A DNA stretch of 49,103 bases, from the NCBI GenBank assembly GCA_015232865.1, contig JADFYU010000020.1, positions 1 to 49,103 on the forward strand, read 5' to 3'. This DNA is from Magnetococcales bacterium. Lineage in GTDB: Bacteria > Pseudomonadota > Magnetococcia > Magnetococcales > UBA8363. A program made the position numbers and the translations under genes. The notes beneath the pieces are model-generated. The model saw only the letters and a list, made by a program, of their open reading frames with translations, searched no databases and had not been told where the DNA came from. Positions 17,966 to 26,839 of this stretch are shown piece by piece (positions within the stretch are counted from its first letter, which is position 1; each line of letters starts with the position of its first letter).

Positions 17966-19213
17966 ATGCCCAGCCTGTCTCCGCTTCTAATCCGGATGTT
18001 TTTTTATCTCTTTCCTGCAGCCATTTCATGGTTGATACCCGGCACACTCCATGCTCAAACCCTACAAGATCTGCAAGCTTTGTTGCGCCAACACCCCTCA
18101 GTTCTGGCTCTTGAGCAGGAGGAGTACTCTAGCAGGCGGGAAGCGGAGGGATTTTTAGGATTACCCAACCCGACGGTTACCCTGGGACTCAACAACCTTC
18201 CGGTCGAAAAACCGACGGATTTTGAACAATATCTCCCAACCAACAAAAGTTTAAATGTCAGCCAAAAAATTCCAGCTTGGGCAGAACGGAAAGCCAAAAA
18301 GGCCTTGGTTTTGGAAAAAGGCCGGTTGATTCGGATTAAAAGAGCGGCTCGTCTGGCCGATTTACAGACCGAGTTGATGACCGTTTTGGCCGAACAGCTC
18401 CGTATTCAGGTCAGCAAACAGGCATTGGATCGGCAAATCGAACTGCTGGACCAGTTGGAGCTTTGGTTGAAGGGGCGAATGGAGTCCGGTTTAGCCGTCT
18501 TTGGCCGCTTCTCTGAGCTGGATATTCAACGGGAAATGATCCAGGAAAAAATCATCTCCCTGGAGGGGGAAGCCCTACGCCGGCAGGCGGATTTAAAACA
18601 GTTGGTTGGAATTCAGGCCGAGGTTGATCTGGAAGAGATCTCTCCGTTGGCCTGGCCCGGAGATCTTGGCCAATTTCTTCCCGTACGCATCTCTGAACAA
18701 GAACTAAAATTGGCCAAAGCCGATATTCTGGTCAAGGAGGCCGCATTTGATTTTGACTACGGCGTTGGTGCAACCTATCAACAACGGCAGGCCGGAACAA
18801 ATTTTGACGGCAGGGATTGGTTCTCCGTTCAGGCCAGTGCCAGCGTTCCCCTCTGGTTTGGCAGCAATCAGCAACCCAAACTAGATGCTGCCAAGCAGGC
18901 TGCTGAAGCGGCCAGCAACCGATTGTTGGATGTACAACGTCGCACCCGCAGTCAATACGAAATCGCCCTGGCCAATTTTCAGACTGCCGACCGCTTGATT
19001 CAAGCCATGAAAAAACGTCGAATTAGACTGCAAGAGTTACAATCTGCCAATCGCAGCCGCTACGAAGCTGGGGATGAAACCCTGGAAGGGGTAATTCGAC
19101 CGGGGTTGGAAATGGCCAAGCTGGATAGCGACCTGGCCCGCATAGAGGCGGACAGAACCATTGCCGCATCACGCATCAATGGACTGCTATTCACGGAAGG
19201 AGCGCACCAATGA
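17966..19213 (+). CDS. cusC: outer-membrane efflux channel, TolC/CusC family
   Basis: 415 residues with a signal peptide ending near TLHAQ (about residue 30) and two long helical halves typical of outer membrane efflux proteins (OEP), such as the Ala/Gln/Glu-rich helices at about 120-200 and 300-400. The conserved early NLPVE and GLPNP turns are visible. No lipobox cysteine is seen, unlike classical CusC. AGGGAAA precedes the ATG. It overlaps the adaptor gene by 4 bases (ATGA), so the two are translationally coupled. It forms the outer channel of the CusCBA pump. The gene name is by operon context; CzcC-like is the alternative label. Confidence 0.82.
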   Translation: MPSLSPLLIRMFFYLFPAAISWLIPGTLHAQTLQDLQALLRQHPSVLALEQEEYSSRREAEGFLGLPNPTVTLGLNNLPVEKPTDFEQYLPTNKSLNVSQKIPAWAERKAKKALVLEKGRLIRIKRAARLADLQTELMTVLAEQLRIQVSKQALDRQIELLDQLELWLKGRMESGLAVFGRFSELDIQREMIQEKIISLEGEALRRQADLKQLVGIQAEVDLEEISPLAWPGDLGQFLPVRISEQELKLAKADILVKEAAFDFDYGVGATYQQRQAGTNFDGRDWFSVQASASVPLWFGSNQQPKLDAAKQAAEAASNRLLDVQRRTRSQYEIALANFQTADRLIQAMKKRRIRLQELQSANRSRYEAGDETLEGVIRPGLEMAKLDSDLARIEADRTIAASRINGLLFTEGAHQ

Positions 19214-20910
19214 GAGAAAAAACCCACCGATTTACCGGCGGAATTCTCACCGTTTTTGCCCTGTTTTTTTTACTGACGACCGGAGTTTATGGCGCTGAAG
19301 CAACGGTCAGATACACCTGCCCCATGCATCCCCACTATATTGCTGAAGAGGTGGGCACTTGTCCCATTTGTGGAATGGATCTCGTTCCCCTTGAAAGTGG
19401 GCCGGCGACAACCAATGCGGAGGATGAGCTTGAGCAACGCCAGGCCGTAACCATCCCGGCTGAAACCATCCAAAACATGGGCGTACGCTACGGACAGGTA
19501 GAAGAGGCCGATTTTGGCCGACGCATCCGATCTTTTGGAATGGTCATGGAAAACGAGCGAGCCCAAAACGTCGTATCCAGCCGGGTGCCCGGATGGGTTG
19601 AAAAACTTCGGATCACCGCAGTCGGCGATCCTGTCAAACACAATGAAGAGCTCTACCGGCTGTTTAGTCCGGAGTTGATTGCCGCACAACGGGATTATCT
19701 GAGCGCAATCAACAGCAGCGAATCGGGACGCATCCGCTCGACAGCACTCAGACTGGAATCTCTGGGAGTAGATAAACGGGTACTTTTAAAGTTGCGTTCC
19801 AAACGCTCAATTCTGGAAAAAGTTCCCTTTTATGCCGCTTATTCCGGACTGGTCAGTCGTTTAGATGTTCGGCAAGGCACCTATATCAAGCCTGGACAGA
19901 GTCTGGCAACCATACAAGATTATGGAACCGTCTGGATCAACACCAGCGTTGCCGAAAAAGATTTGGCCCGCATCAACCTGCAAACAGCGGTTCAGGTCAT
20001 CATGCCTCATCTGCCGGGCCGGACCCTAACCGCCAAACTGGATTACATCTACCCGACCATCGATGCCACCAGCCGAACCGGAACCGTACGACTGGTATTG
20101 GATAATGCCGACCGAGCCTTACGGCCTGGCGCATACGCCGACGTGGTTTTTGAAATCGGCATTGACCGACGCCTGGCCATCCCTACCGAAGCCCTGTTAA
20201 AAAGCTCTGAGGGCAATCATGTAATCGTGGCTTTAGGTGAGGGACGATTCCAACCCCGATCGGTCCGAATTGGACTCTCCAGCAACGGCTATACGGAAAT
20301 TTTGGCTGGCCTTAAAAACAGGGAGCGCATCGTCGTCTCCGGTCAGTTCATGATCGATTCGGAAAGCGCTTTGAAAGAGTCGTTCCGCAAGCTGCAAAGA
20401 ATTAAAACACCGTTATATGAGCTGGTATTGTCCGCCAATGAACTGGCCATGGTCGACCATTTAATCGATGCCGCCCTATATATCCATGAAGCCCTGATTG
20501 ATGGGTATAATATCGAAGAGAAGATGCTACAACCGGCACGGGGAATTTTTACACTATTAAAACCCAAATTTGGCACAACCAAACTGGGTTCCATCCTGAA
20601 ACAGGCCGACGAATCCATGAGTCAGGCTCAGAATGCCCGGACCGAAACAGAATGGCTGGCCGCCTTGAACCAATTGACCGACGCCCTGCTCCCCTGGATC
20701 TTGGAAGGAGCGGTCCAACACTACCAAAATATGGGCCTCATTCTCTTTCGGGATAAAAACCATGGACAACTCTGGCTACAGACAACTTCCCAACCGTTCA
20801 ACCCCTATGGTGGCAAGGGCGGAGTCGCCCTAACCCCGTCGAAATCCCGTTTTGATCCGCCCAACTCAACCGGGGCGGGCTCCACAGGTGACAACCATGT
20901 CGGCCACTGA
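19210..20910 (+). CDS. cusB: RND efflux periplasmic adaptor, CusB type, with heavy-metal-binding domain
   Basis: 566 residues, longer than the ~400 of plain CusB. A signal peptide ends near VYGAEA. A heavy-metal-binding domain follows (about 35-60: YTCPMHPHYIAEEVGTCPIC then GMDLVPL), then the HlyD-type barrel-sandwich and beta-barrel adaptor core (about 85-395), and an extra helical C-terminal region (about 405-540) resembling the DUF3347-type tail found on some CusB proteins. The CPMHP and CPICGMD motifs bind Cu(I)/Ag(I) or similar soft metals. It bridges CusC and CusA in the periplasm. The 3' end overlaps cusA by 14 bases. Confidence 0.88.
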   Translation: MREKTHRFTGGILTVFALFFLLTTGVYGAEATVRYTCPMHPHYIAEEVGTCPICGMDLVPLESGPATTNAEDELEQRQAVTIPAETIQNMGVRYGQVEEADFGRRIRSFGMVMENERAQNVVSSRVPGWVEKLRITAVGDPVKHNEELYRLFSPELIAAQRDYLSAINSSESGRIRSTALRLESLGVDKRVLLKLRSKRSILEKVPFYAAYSGLVSRLDVRQGTYIKPGQSLATIQDYGTVWINTSVAEKDLARINLQTAVQVIMPHLPGRTLTAKLDYIYPTIDATSRTGTVRLVLDNADRALRPGAYADVVFEIGIDRRLAIPTEALLKSSEGNHVIVALGEGRFQPRSVRIGLSSNGYTEILAGLKNRERIVVSGQFMIDSESALKESFRKLQRIKTPLYELVLSANELAMVDHLIDAALYIHEALIDGYNIEEKMLQPARGIFTLLKPKFGTTKLGSILKQADESMSQAQNARTETEWLAALNQLTDALLPWILEGAVQHYQNMGLILFRDKNHGQLWLQTTSQPFNPYGGKGGVALTPSKSRFDPPNSTGAGSTGDNHVGH

Positions 20911-23900
20911 AAACAATCATCTGCCGACGGGAGATGATCCGGCCCAATCGTTCGTCGCTCAGGTCATCGATTGGTCCTGCCATAACCAATTGATCCTGTT
21001 TATCCTGACGCTTGGGCTGGCCATTGGTGGCTTGCTCTCTTTGCAACGCACCCCCCTGGATGCCATCCCGGACCTCTCCGATACCCAGGTCATCATTCGG
21101 ACCGAATTTCCCGGCCAGGCTCCACAAATTGTCGAGGATCTGGTGACCTATCCTCTTTCGACTACCCTGTTGGGGCTGCCGAAAACAAAGGCGGTCAGGG
21201 GTTTTTCCATGTTTGGCACCAGCTTTGTCTATGTCATCTTTCAGGATGACATAGATCCATACTGGGCTCGAAGCCGGGTTGCCGAGGCATTGAGTTCGGC
21301 ACAAAAAAATCTGCCCGCCGCTGCCAGTGCCAGCATGGGGCCCGATGCCACCGGAGTGGGTTGGATCTATCAATACGCCCTGGTGGATCGAAGCGGAACG
21401 CAGGATCTGGCCCAGCTCCGCTCTCTTCAAGATTGGTTTATCAAATTTGAGTTGGCGACGGTGCCCGGCGTATCAGAGGTGGCCTCGGTCGGTGGCTTTG
21501 TTCGAGAGTTTCAGGTCTTGGTCGATCCCAATCGATTACGGGCCTACAACGTCCCCTTGATCCGGGTCCGTCAGGCGGTACAAGCGGCCAGCATGGAGGT
21601 GGGAGGTCGGGTGCTGGAGCAGTCGGAAATGGAGTTAATGATCCGATCCAAGGGCTATGTCACCTCCCTGAAAGATCTGCAGCAGGTGGTGGTCTTCGCC
21701 AACAACGGCAAGCCGGTATTGCTGTCGGATGTGGCTCGGATTTTGGAAGGGCCGGAGCTACGCCGGGGGGTGGTCGAGTTAAACGGCGAAGGAGAGGTGG
21801 TTGGCGGCATCATTGTTATGCGTTCAGGAGAGAATGCCCTCACCGTCATTCAAGCGGTCAAAAACAAAATCGCCGCTTTGAGTCAGGGTCTGCCGGCCGG
21901 GGTGGAGATTCAAACCGTCTATGATCGGGCTCCATTGATTCAGGGTGCCGTAGACTATCTGAACCATAAACTCATCGAAGAGGGGCTGGTGGTGGCTCTG
22001 GTCTGCCTGATTTTTCTACTCCATGTCCGCTCCGCTTTTGTCGCCATCATCACCTTGCCTTTGGGAGTACTCGGGGCGTTCATCATCATGGCTTCTCAGG
22101 GAATTACCGCCAATATCATGTCTCTGGGCGGTATTGCCATCGCCATTGGGGCCATGGTCGACGCCTCCATCGTCATGGTGGAGAACGCCCACCGAAAACT
22201 GAGCAATCATCCTCAGCCACGAGAAGCCAATCTACGCAAAAAAATCCTGATTCAATCTGCCAAAGAGGTGGGACCGGGACTGTTTTTCAGCCTGCTCATC
22301 ATCACCATATCCTTTCTACCGGTCTTTGCTCTGACCGGGGAGAGTTATCGACTCTTCTCGCCCCTGGCCTACACCAAAACCTATGCCATGGCTTTTGCCT
22401 CCCTGCTTTCGATCACCATTGTTCCAGTCTTGATGCTCTGGCTGATCAAGGGCAAGATATTGCCTGAGGAGCGCAACCCCCTGAACCGATGGATTACCGC
22501 ACTCTACAAGCCCCTACTCCGATTAGCCCTCCAATGGCGTTGGACAACCGTTTTTCTGGCTGTTGCAACTTTTGCCAGCATTTGGTTACCCCTTAATAAG
22601 TTAGGCACGGAGTTCATGCCATCGCTCTATGAGGGAGAGTTGCTGTATATGCCGACCACCCTACCGGGCATCTCTATCGACAAAGCCAAAGAGGTGCTGG
22701 CCCAGACCAACCGGTTGATTCGCACCGTTCCGGAGGTCGAGCGGGTTTTCGGCAAAGTGGGACGGGCTGATACCGCCACCGATCCGGCTCCGATCTCCAT
22801 GATCGAGAGCTGGATAAAATTAAAGCCCAAGCAGAGCTGGCGTCTCGGAATGGAAGTCGAGCAGTTGATCAAGGAGCTGGATAAACGCGTTCGTCTGCCG
22901 GGATTGGTCAACAGTTGGGGGTACCCCATCAAAATCCGTATGGATATGATTTCCACCGGCATTCGCACCCCGGTGGGAATCAAGATATCCGGGCCGGATC
23001 TGGATGAGATTGGTCGCATAGCCCTGGAAATTGAAGCGGCTGTCAAGGAGGTAGAAGGAACCCGAAGCGCCTTTGCCGATCGGGTTTCCGGCGGTAAATA
23101 TCTGGAGATCAGCCCCCAACGCAACGAACTGGCCCGGCGCAATATCGATCTCGGCGTTTTTCAATCCATCATCCAAACCGCCATCGGCGGCATGAAGGTC
23201 GCCGAAAGTGTCCAAGGGCGGGAGAGGTACAACATCATCATGCGCTATGATCGACCTTTCCGGGAATCCGAACAGGATCTGGCTGACATTCTGGTCCCGA
23301 CACCGGCCGGTATGCATATTCCCCTGGGCGAGTTAGCGACCATACAGTTTAGCGAAGGTCCGCCCATGATCAAATCCGAGGATGCCCGGTTAACCGGATG
23401 GGTTTTTGTCGATATCGCCGGTCGGGATATCGGCAGTTATGTGGATGATGCCCGAAACCACGTGACCAATGCCGTCACCTTGCCAACCGGATACGCCGTC
23501 ACCTGGTCTGGTCAATATGAGCAGATGATCAAAGCCAGGGAACGACTTAAAATTGCCATTCCTTCCGCCGTCGCCATCATCCTGGTTTTACTCATGATCC
23601 ATTTTGGCCGAACGGACAGAACCATCATGGTCATGACATCCCTACCTTTCGGTCTGATCGGTGGATTATGGTCCCTCTATCTTGCCGGTTACAACATGTC
23701 GGTTGCCGTAGCGGTCGGATTCATTGCATTGGGGGGGATTGCCGTCGAAACAGCGGTTGTCATGCTTTTATATATCGATCAACAGGTTCGGGAAAACCGG
23801 CCAAAAACGGCTGAGGATCTGTTTTCAACCGTCATGGCCGGTGCCGCCATGCGGGTACGTCCAAAATTAATGACCGTCTCGGTAATCATCGCCGGTCTTC

Positions 23901-24076
23901 TGCCTATATTTTTTACCGACGGCCCAGGCTCTGATGTCATGCGGCGTATCGCCCTGCCCATGATCGGTGGAATGGTCAGTACAACAATCATGACATTGAT
24001 TGTCATTCCTGTTATATACTACATCTGGGAGGTTCGTTTTTTAAGCGCTAAATCAGACACTTCCAATTCGACTTAA
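20897..24076 (+). CDS. cusA: heavy-metal efflux RND pump, CusA type
   Basis: 1059 residues from ATG 20897; an in-frame TTG at 20852 would extend into cusB and is unlikely. A full-length HME-RND transporter with 12 expected membrane helices and two large periplasmic loops. The first strand region TPLDAIPDLSDTQVII is the HME signature. TM4 reads GGIAIAIGAMVDASIVMVEN, the monovalent-cation (Cu+/Ag+) form of CusA rather than the CzcA form with its extra acidic residue. It exports Cu+/Ag+ from the periplasm or cytoplasm using the proton gradient, together with the two preceding genes. Confidence 0.92.
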   Translation: MSATENNHLPTGDDPAQSFVAQVIDWSCHNQLILFILTLGLAIGGLLSLQRTPLDAIPDLSDTQVIIRTEFPGQAPQIVEDLVTYPLSTTLLGLPKTKAVRGFSMFGTSFVYVIFQDDIDPYWARSRVAEALSSAQKNLPAAASASMGPDATGVGWIYQYALVDRSGTQDLAQLRSLQDWFIKFELATVPGVSEVASVGGFVREFQVLVDPNRLRAYNVPLIRVRQAVQAASMEVGGRVLEQSEMELMIRSKGYVTSLKDLQQVVVFANNGKPVLLSDVARILEGPELRRGVVELNGEGEVVGGIIVMRSGENALTVIQAVKNKIAALSQGLPAGVEIQTVYDRAPLIQGAVDYLNHKLIEEGLVVALVCLIFLLHVRSAFVAIITLPLGVLGAFIIMASQGITANIMSLGGIAIAIGAMVDASIVMVENAHRKLSNHPQPREANLRKKILIQSAKEVGPGLFFSLLIITISFLPVFALTGESYRLFSPLAYTKTYAMAFASLLSITIVPVLMLWLIKGKILPEERNPLNRWITALYKPLLRLALQWRWTTVFLAVATFASIWLPLNKLGTEFMPSLYEGELLYMPTTLPGISIDKAKEVLAQTNRLIRTVPEVERVFGKVGRADTATDPAPISMIESWIKLKPKQSWRLGMEVEQLIKELDKRVRLPGLVNSWGYPIKIRMDMISTGIRTPVGIKISGPDLDEIGRIALEIEAAVKEVEGTRSAFADRVSGGKYLEISPQRNELARRNIDLGVFQSIIQTAIGGMKVAESVQGRERYNIIMRYDRPFRESEQDLADILVPTPAGMHIPLGELATIQFSEGPPMIKSEDARLTGWVFVDIAGRDIGSYVDDARNHVTNAVTLPTGYAVTWSGQYEQMIKARERLKIAIPSAVAIILVLLMIHFGRTDRTIMVMTSLPFGLIGGLWSLYLAGYNMSVAVAVGFIALGGIAVETAVVMLLYIDQQVRENRPKTAEDLFSTVMAGAAMRVRPKLMTVSVIIAGLLPIFFTDGPGSDVMRRIALPMIGGMVSTTIMTLIVIPVIYYIWEVRFLSAKSDTSNST

Positions 24077-24114
24077 AAAATATCACGCTCATTATACAAT
24101 AATGGAGAAAAACT

Positions 24115-24537
24115 ATGTATCACACTCTATTCCTCGCCATTGCCTTTGTATTATCCCTTACGGTCCAATCCAACAGCGTCTGGGCTGATTCTCACGGTTT
24201 TGGATCCCACGACATGCAACACAGCGGCATGAACCATAGCGACCACCAGATGCCCACAGCAAAGATGGACCACACTGGCAATCCAGCCGAAATGGCAATG
24301 CCCATGAATCAAGCGGACGCCATGGGAACGATCCAGTCAATCAATAGTGAAGGAAACATGGTCAGCCTGTCTCACGATCCGATTCCAGCACTGGGATGGC
24401 CAGCCATGACCATGGATCTACCGGTGACCAAACGGGTCGATCTGTCTCAATTCAAAACGGGAGAAACCGTCCATTTCACCCTGAAAAAAGGCCGGGACAA
24501 CCAATTTAGAATTATTTCCATGATGCCGTCACACTGA
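24115..24537 (+). CDS. cusF: CusF-like periplasmic copper chaperone with His/Met-rich extension
   Basis: 140 residues. Signal peptide (about 1-24), then a His/Met-rich low-complexity stretch (25-66, with many HxxM and MxM patterns) and a C-terminal CusF domain (about 68-140). The Cu(I) ligands of CusF are all present: H87 in SHDP, W95, M98 and M100 in WPAMTM. GGAG lies 8 bases before the ATG, 38 bases after cusA. It would deliver Cu(I)/Ag(I) to the CusCBA complex; the His/Met tail may buffer more metal. The order C-B-A-F differs from the E. coli cusCFBA order. Confidence 0.9.
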   Translation: MYHTLFLAIAFVLSLTVQSNSVWADSHGFGSHDMQHSGMNHSDHQMPTAKMDHTGNPAEMAMPMNQADAMGTIQSINSEGNMVSLSHDPIPALGWPAMTMDLPVTKRVDLSQFKTGETVHFTLKKGRDNQFRIISMMPSH

Positions 24538-24594
24538 CAATCTCATCAATCAATCGATTCAGAACCGTTTGGAATCGTAAAAAACAAGAAAGAC

Positions 24595-24614
24595 GTTCAA
24601 CTGCCGAATTTAGG
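24595..24614. repeat. solo end of the palindromic repeat family
   Basis: GTTCAACTGCCGAATTTAGG, 58 bases after cusF, matches the right end of copy 43236-43292 in all but two bases. No partner end was found in the 60 bases to the left. Confidence 0.55.
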
Positions 24615-24788
24615 CTCAAGTTATTTATTGCCCGAATAGTCGTTTTTTCGTTGGCGGGCTTATATAAATATGCGGTTGCAAAATGGGCATATTAACTGCA
24701 TACTTATTCCTTGATTATAATGCGACCAGATTACCAAATAGAACGCTTTCGAGCCTCTATTTCTGATACACGTACTTGAGCAATAGAC

Positions 24789-26273
24789 ATGACGAAGCCT
24801 GACAAAAAGATAATCCTATTGGTGGATGACACACCGGACAATATTGACGTGTTAAGTGGTCTTCTTGCCAAGGAGTATAAGATCAAGGTTGCCTTAAACG
24901 GAGAACGGGCTTTAAAAATTGCCGCATCCACACCACAACCGGACCTTATTTTACTGGACATCATGATGCCTGTCATGGATGGTTTGGAGGTGTGTAACCG
25001 GTTAAAGGCCAACCCAAACACACAAGACATACCGGTTATTTTTGTGACAGCCAAGTCTGAATCAGAAGACGAAAAAGCTGGGTTTGACATCGGTGCCGTT
25101 GATTATATCTCAAAACCCATCAAGCCAAGCGTCGTTCAGGCACGTGTTCGAACTCAATTGGATTTAAGTACGGCGCGCCGAGAGGCCGAACGGTTGCTTC
25201 TGGAAAACCGGGAGATGTTGGATCAGACCCTCGTTGGCGCCATGCGGGTCATTTCCGACCTGCTATCCTGGGCAAATCCCGCCGCATTTTTGCGGGCGGC
25301 CCGTCTGCGCGTGTTCATGGAGGGGATGGTCGAAGAACTGAAGATCCCACGTGAAATGGGCTGGCAATTAAACCTGTCGGCAACCTTATCACAAATTGGA
25401 CTGGTCGCCTTGCCAGCCGAAGAGATGAACCGTTACGCAACCGGACAAGGGGTCTCCATCAAATTCTTGAGTGCCTTCAAAGCACAGGCCGAAATTGGCG
25501 GACGTGCGCTTCAGAAGGTTCCTCGCATGGAGTCCATTGCAAAAGTCATTGAAGACCAACTGAAACCCATGCCTGAAAAAGGGCAATACCCAGAAGAGAT
25601 TACCCAGCGGGATGTCTACACCTTAGGCAGACAATTGTTAAGGGTTTTGATCGATTTCGACCATAAACTGTTGGGAGAAAAATCATCGGTTGCCCTGACA
25701 TCCATGGCAAACAGCCCGCACTACGACAGCGAGATGATCAAGGCGCTGAACAACGTCATCAAAAACATGGAGTGGATTCCTTGTGCGTTATCCATGCACA
25801 AGCTAACCCCCGGAATGGTTCTGGACGAATCGACAGACGACGACACCCTTTCATTTGGGGCGACCCTCACGACACAATCCATAGACCGGTTGAAAACCGT
25901 CTTTAAAAAAGAGGCTCACTTCAGACTGTTTCGGGTCAAGGTTCCGTTCAAAGTGGATGCCCAAGGAAACCTGCCCTCCATCAAACAACTCCAGGAGCCC
26001 ACCCCGGACCCAAGCAACGAACAACCGACTAATAAAAAAGCACAACTGGATAAGAACGCCGTCAAACCACTCATCAAAGAGATCCACGCCTACCTGAAGG
26101 ATGACGACCCGGCGGCAAAAGGGCTTGTCACAACCTTACAGGAATTAGTCGAAGGAACCGAAATCGAGGGTAAACTCGCCCGCATCCAAGAATCGGTAAG
26201 CTATTATGACTTCCCCGAGGCTTTGGAACTGGTAGAAGAGTTGGCCAACTCAATCCAGATTCAATTGGATTAG
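24789..26273 (+). CDS. response regulator: REC plus degenerate HD domain
   Basis: 494 residues. The receiver domain (1-125) has D13 D14, phospho-acceptor D57 in LILLDIMMP, and Lys in YISKPIKP. A helical region (about 140-260: TLVGAMRVISDLL, LNLSATLSQIGLVALPAEE) has the helical pattern of HD-GYP-type response regulators but lacks a visible HD pair and a GYP motif, so it is probably not a c-di-GMP hydrolase. A low-complexity linker (about 405-430) and an acidic helical end (430-494) follow. No kinase gene is adjacent. It may act as a protein-protein signalling output; function unknown. Confidence 0.7.
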   Translation: MTKPDKKIILLVDDTPDNIDVLSGLLAKEYKIKVALNGERALKIAASTPQPDLILLDIMMPVMDGLEVCNRLKANPNTQDIPVIFVTAKSESEDEKAGFDIGAVDYISKPIKPSVVQARVRTQLDLSTARREAERLLLENREMLDQTLVGAMRVISDLLSWANPAAFLRAARLRVFMEGMVEELKIPREMGWQLNLSATLSQIGLVALPAEEMNRYATGQGVSIKFLSAFKAQAEIGGRALQKVPRMESIAKVIEDQLKPMPEKGQYPEEITQRDVYTLGRQLLRVLIDFDHKLLGEKSSVALTSMANSPHYDSEMIKALNNVIKNMEWIPCALSMHKLTPGMVLDESTDDDTLSFGATLTTQSIDRLKTVFKKEAHFRLFRVKVPFKVDAQGNLPSIKQLQEPTPDPSNEQPTNKKAQLDKNAVKPLIKEIHAYLKDDDPAAKGLVTTLQELVEGTEIEGKLARIQESVSYYDFPEALELVEELANSIQIQLD

Positions 26274-26350
26274 AGCCGCAAAAAAATCATCCATTTCATC
26301 CCTGTGCGTAACGACAACTGCCATTCCCAGGTTAAACCTTGGGTTAATCC

Positions 26351-26803
26351 TCACTCGACAATCGGTTCTTTGCCTTGTCGTTTTTGGCTAAGAAAAGAGC
26401 CAAACTTTTTGTCTGTGTTCAGGATGTGGTTGACAAGCCAATCATTGAGAAAATGGAGAAGATCACCGGCGGCTATTGGTGTGCCTAATTGAAGTCCTTC
26501 ACGAACGGCTACCACTTTGGCTGAGAAGGAGCGGTGTTGTGACAAATGGGTTTTCGCCATCTCTTCATCAAACTCTTTATAGTTGAATTCATGCATGAGT
26601 TCTTCTTCTGTTTCGAAGTGATATAAGGCATAACTCAACAAGTTCTGGGTAACATCCTGTAAAGTCTCCAGACTTTGATCCAGTGCCAGTTTTTCTGAGG
26701 CTTCGTTCAGGGTGTGGACGAGAATCATGTGCTGCTCATCAATTTCCGTGACGCCGGTCGCATAGTTATCGTTCCAGACCAATATAGGAGCTGCTGTTGT
26801 CAT
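26351..26803 (-). CDS. bacteriohemerythrin
   Basis: 150 residues, the usual length. The di-iron ligands are all visible in order: H in DEQH, H and E in HFETEEELM, H in the THLSQH region, and H with D in NHILNTD. It is a soluble four-helix O2-binding protein, probably used for O2 sensing or delivery. It lies 36 bases downstream of the GGDEF-EAL gene on the same strand, so the two are probably one operon linking oxygen or redox state to c-di-GMP. Low-oxygen sensing suits a microaerophilic magnetotactic cell. Confidence 0.93.
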   Translation of the reverse strand: MTTAAPILVWNDNYATGVTEIDEQHMILVHTLNEASEKLALDQSLETLQDVTQNLLSYALYHFETEEELMHEFNYKEFDEEMAKTHLSQHRSFSAKVVAVREGLQLGTPIAAGDLLHFLNDWLVNHILNTDKKFGSFLSQKRQGKEPIVE

Positions 26804-26839
26804 TTAACCATTCCTTATCTTGAATAAAATAGACCAAAC

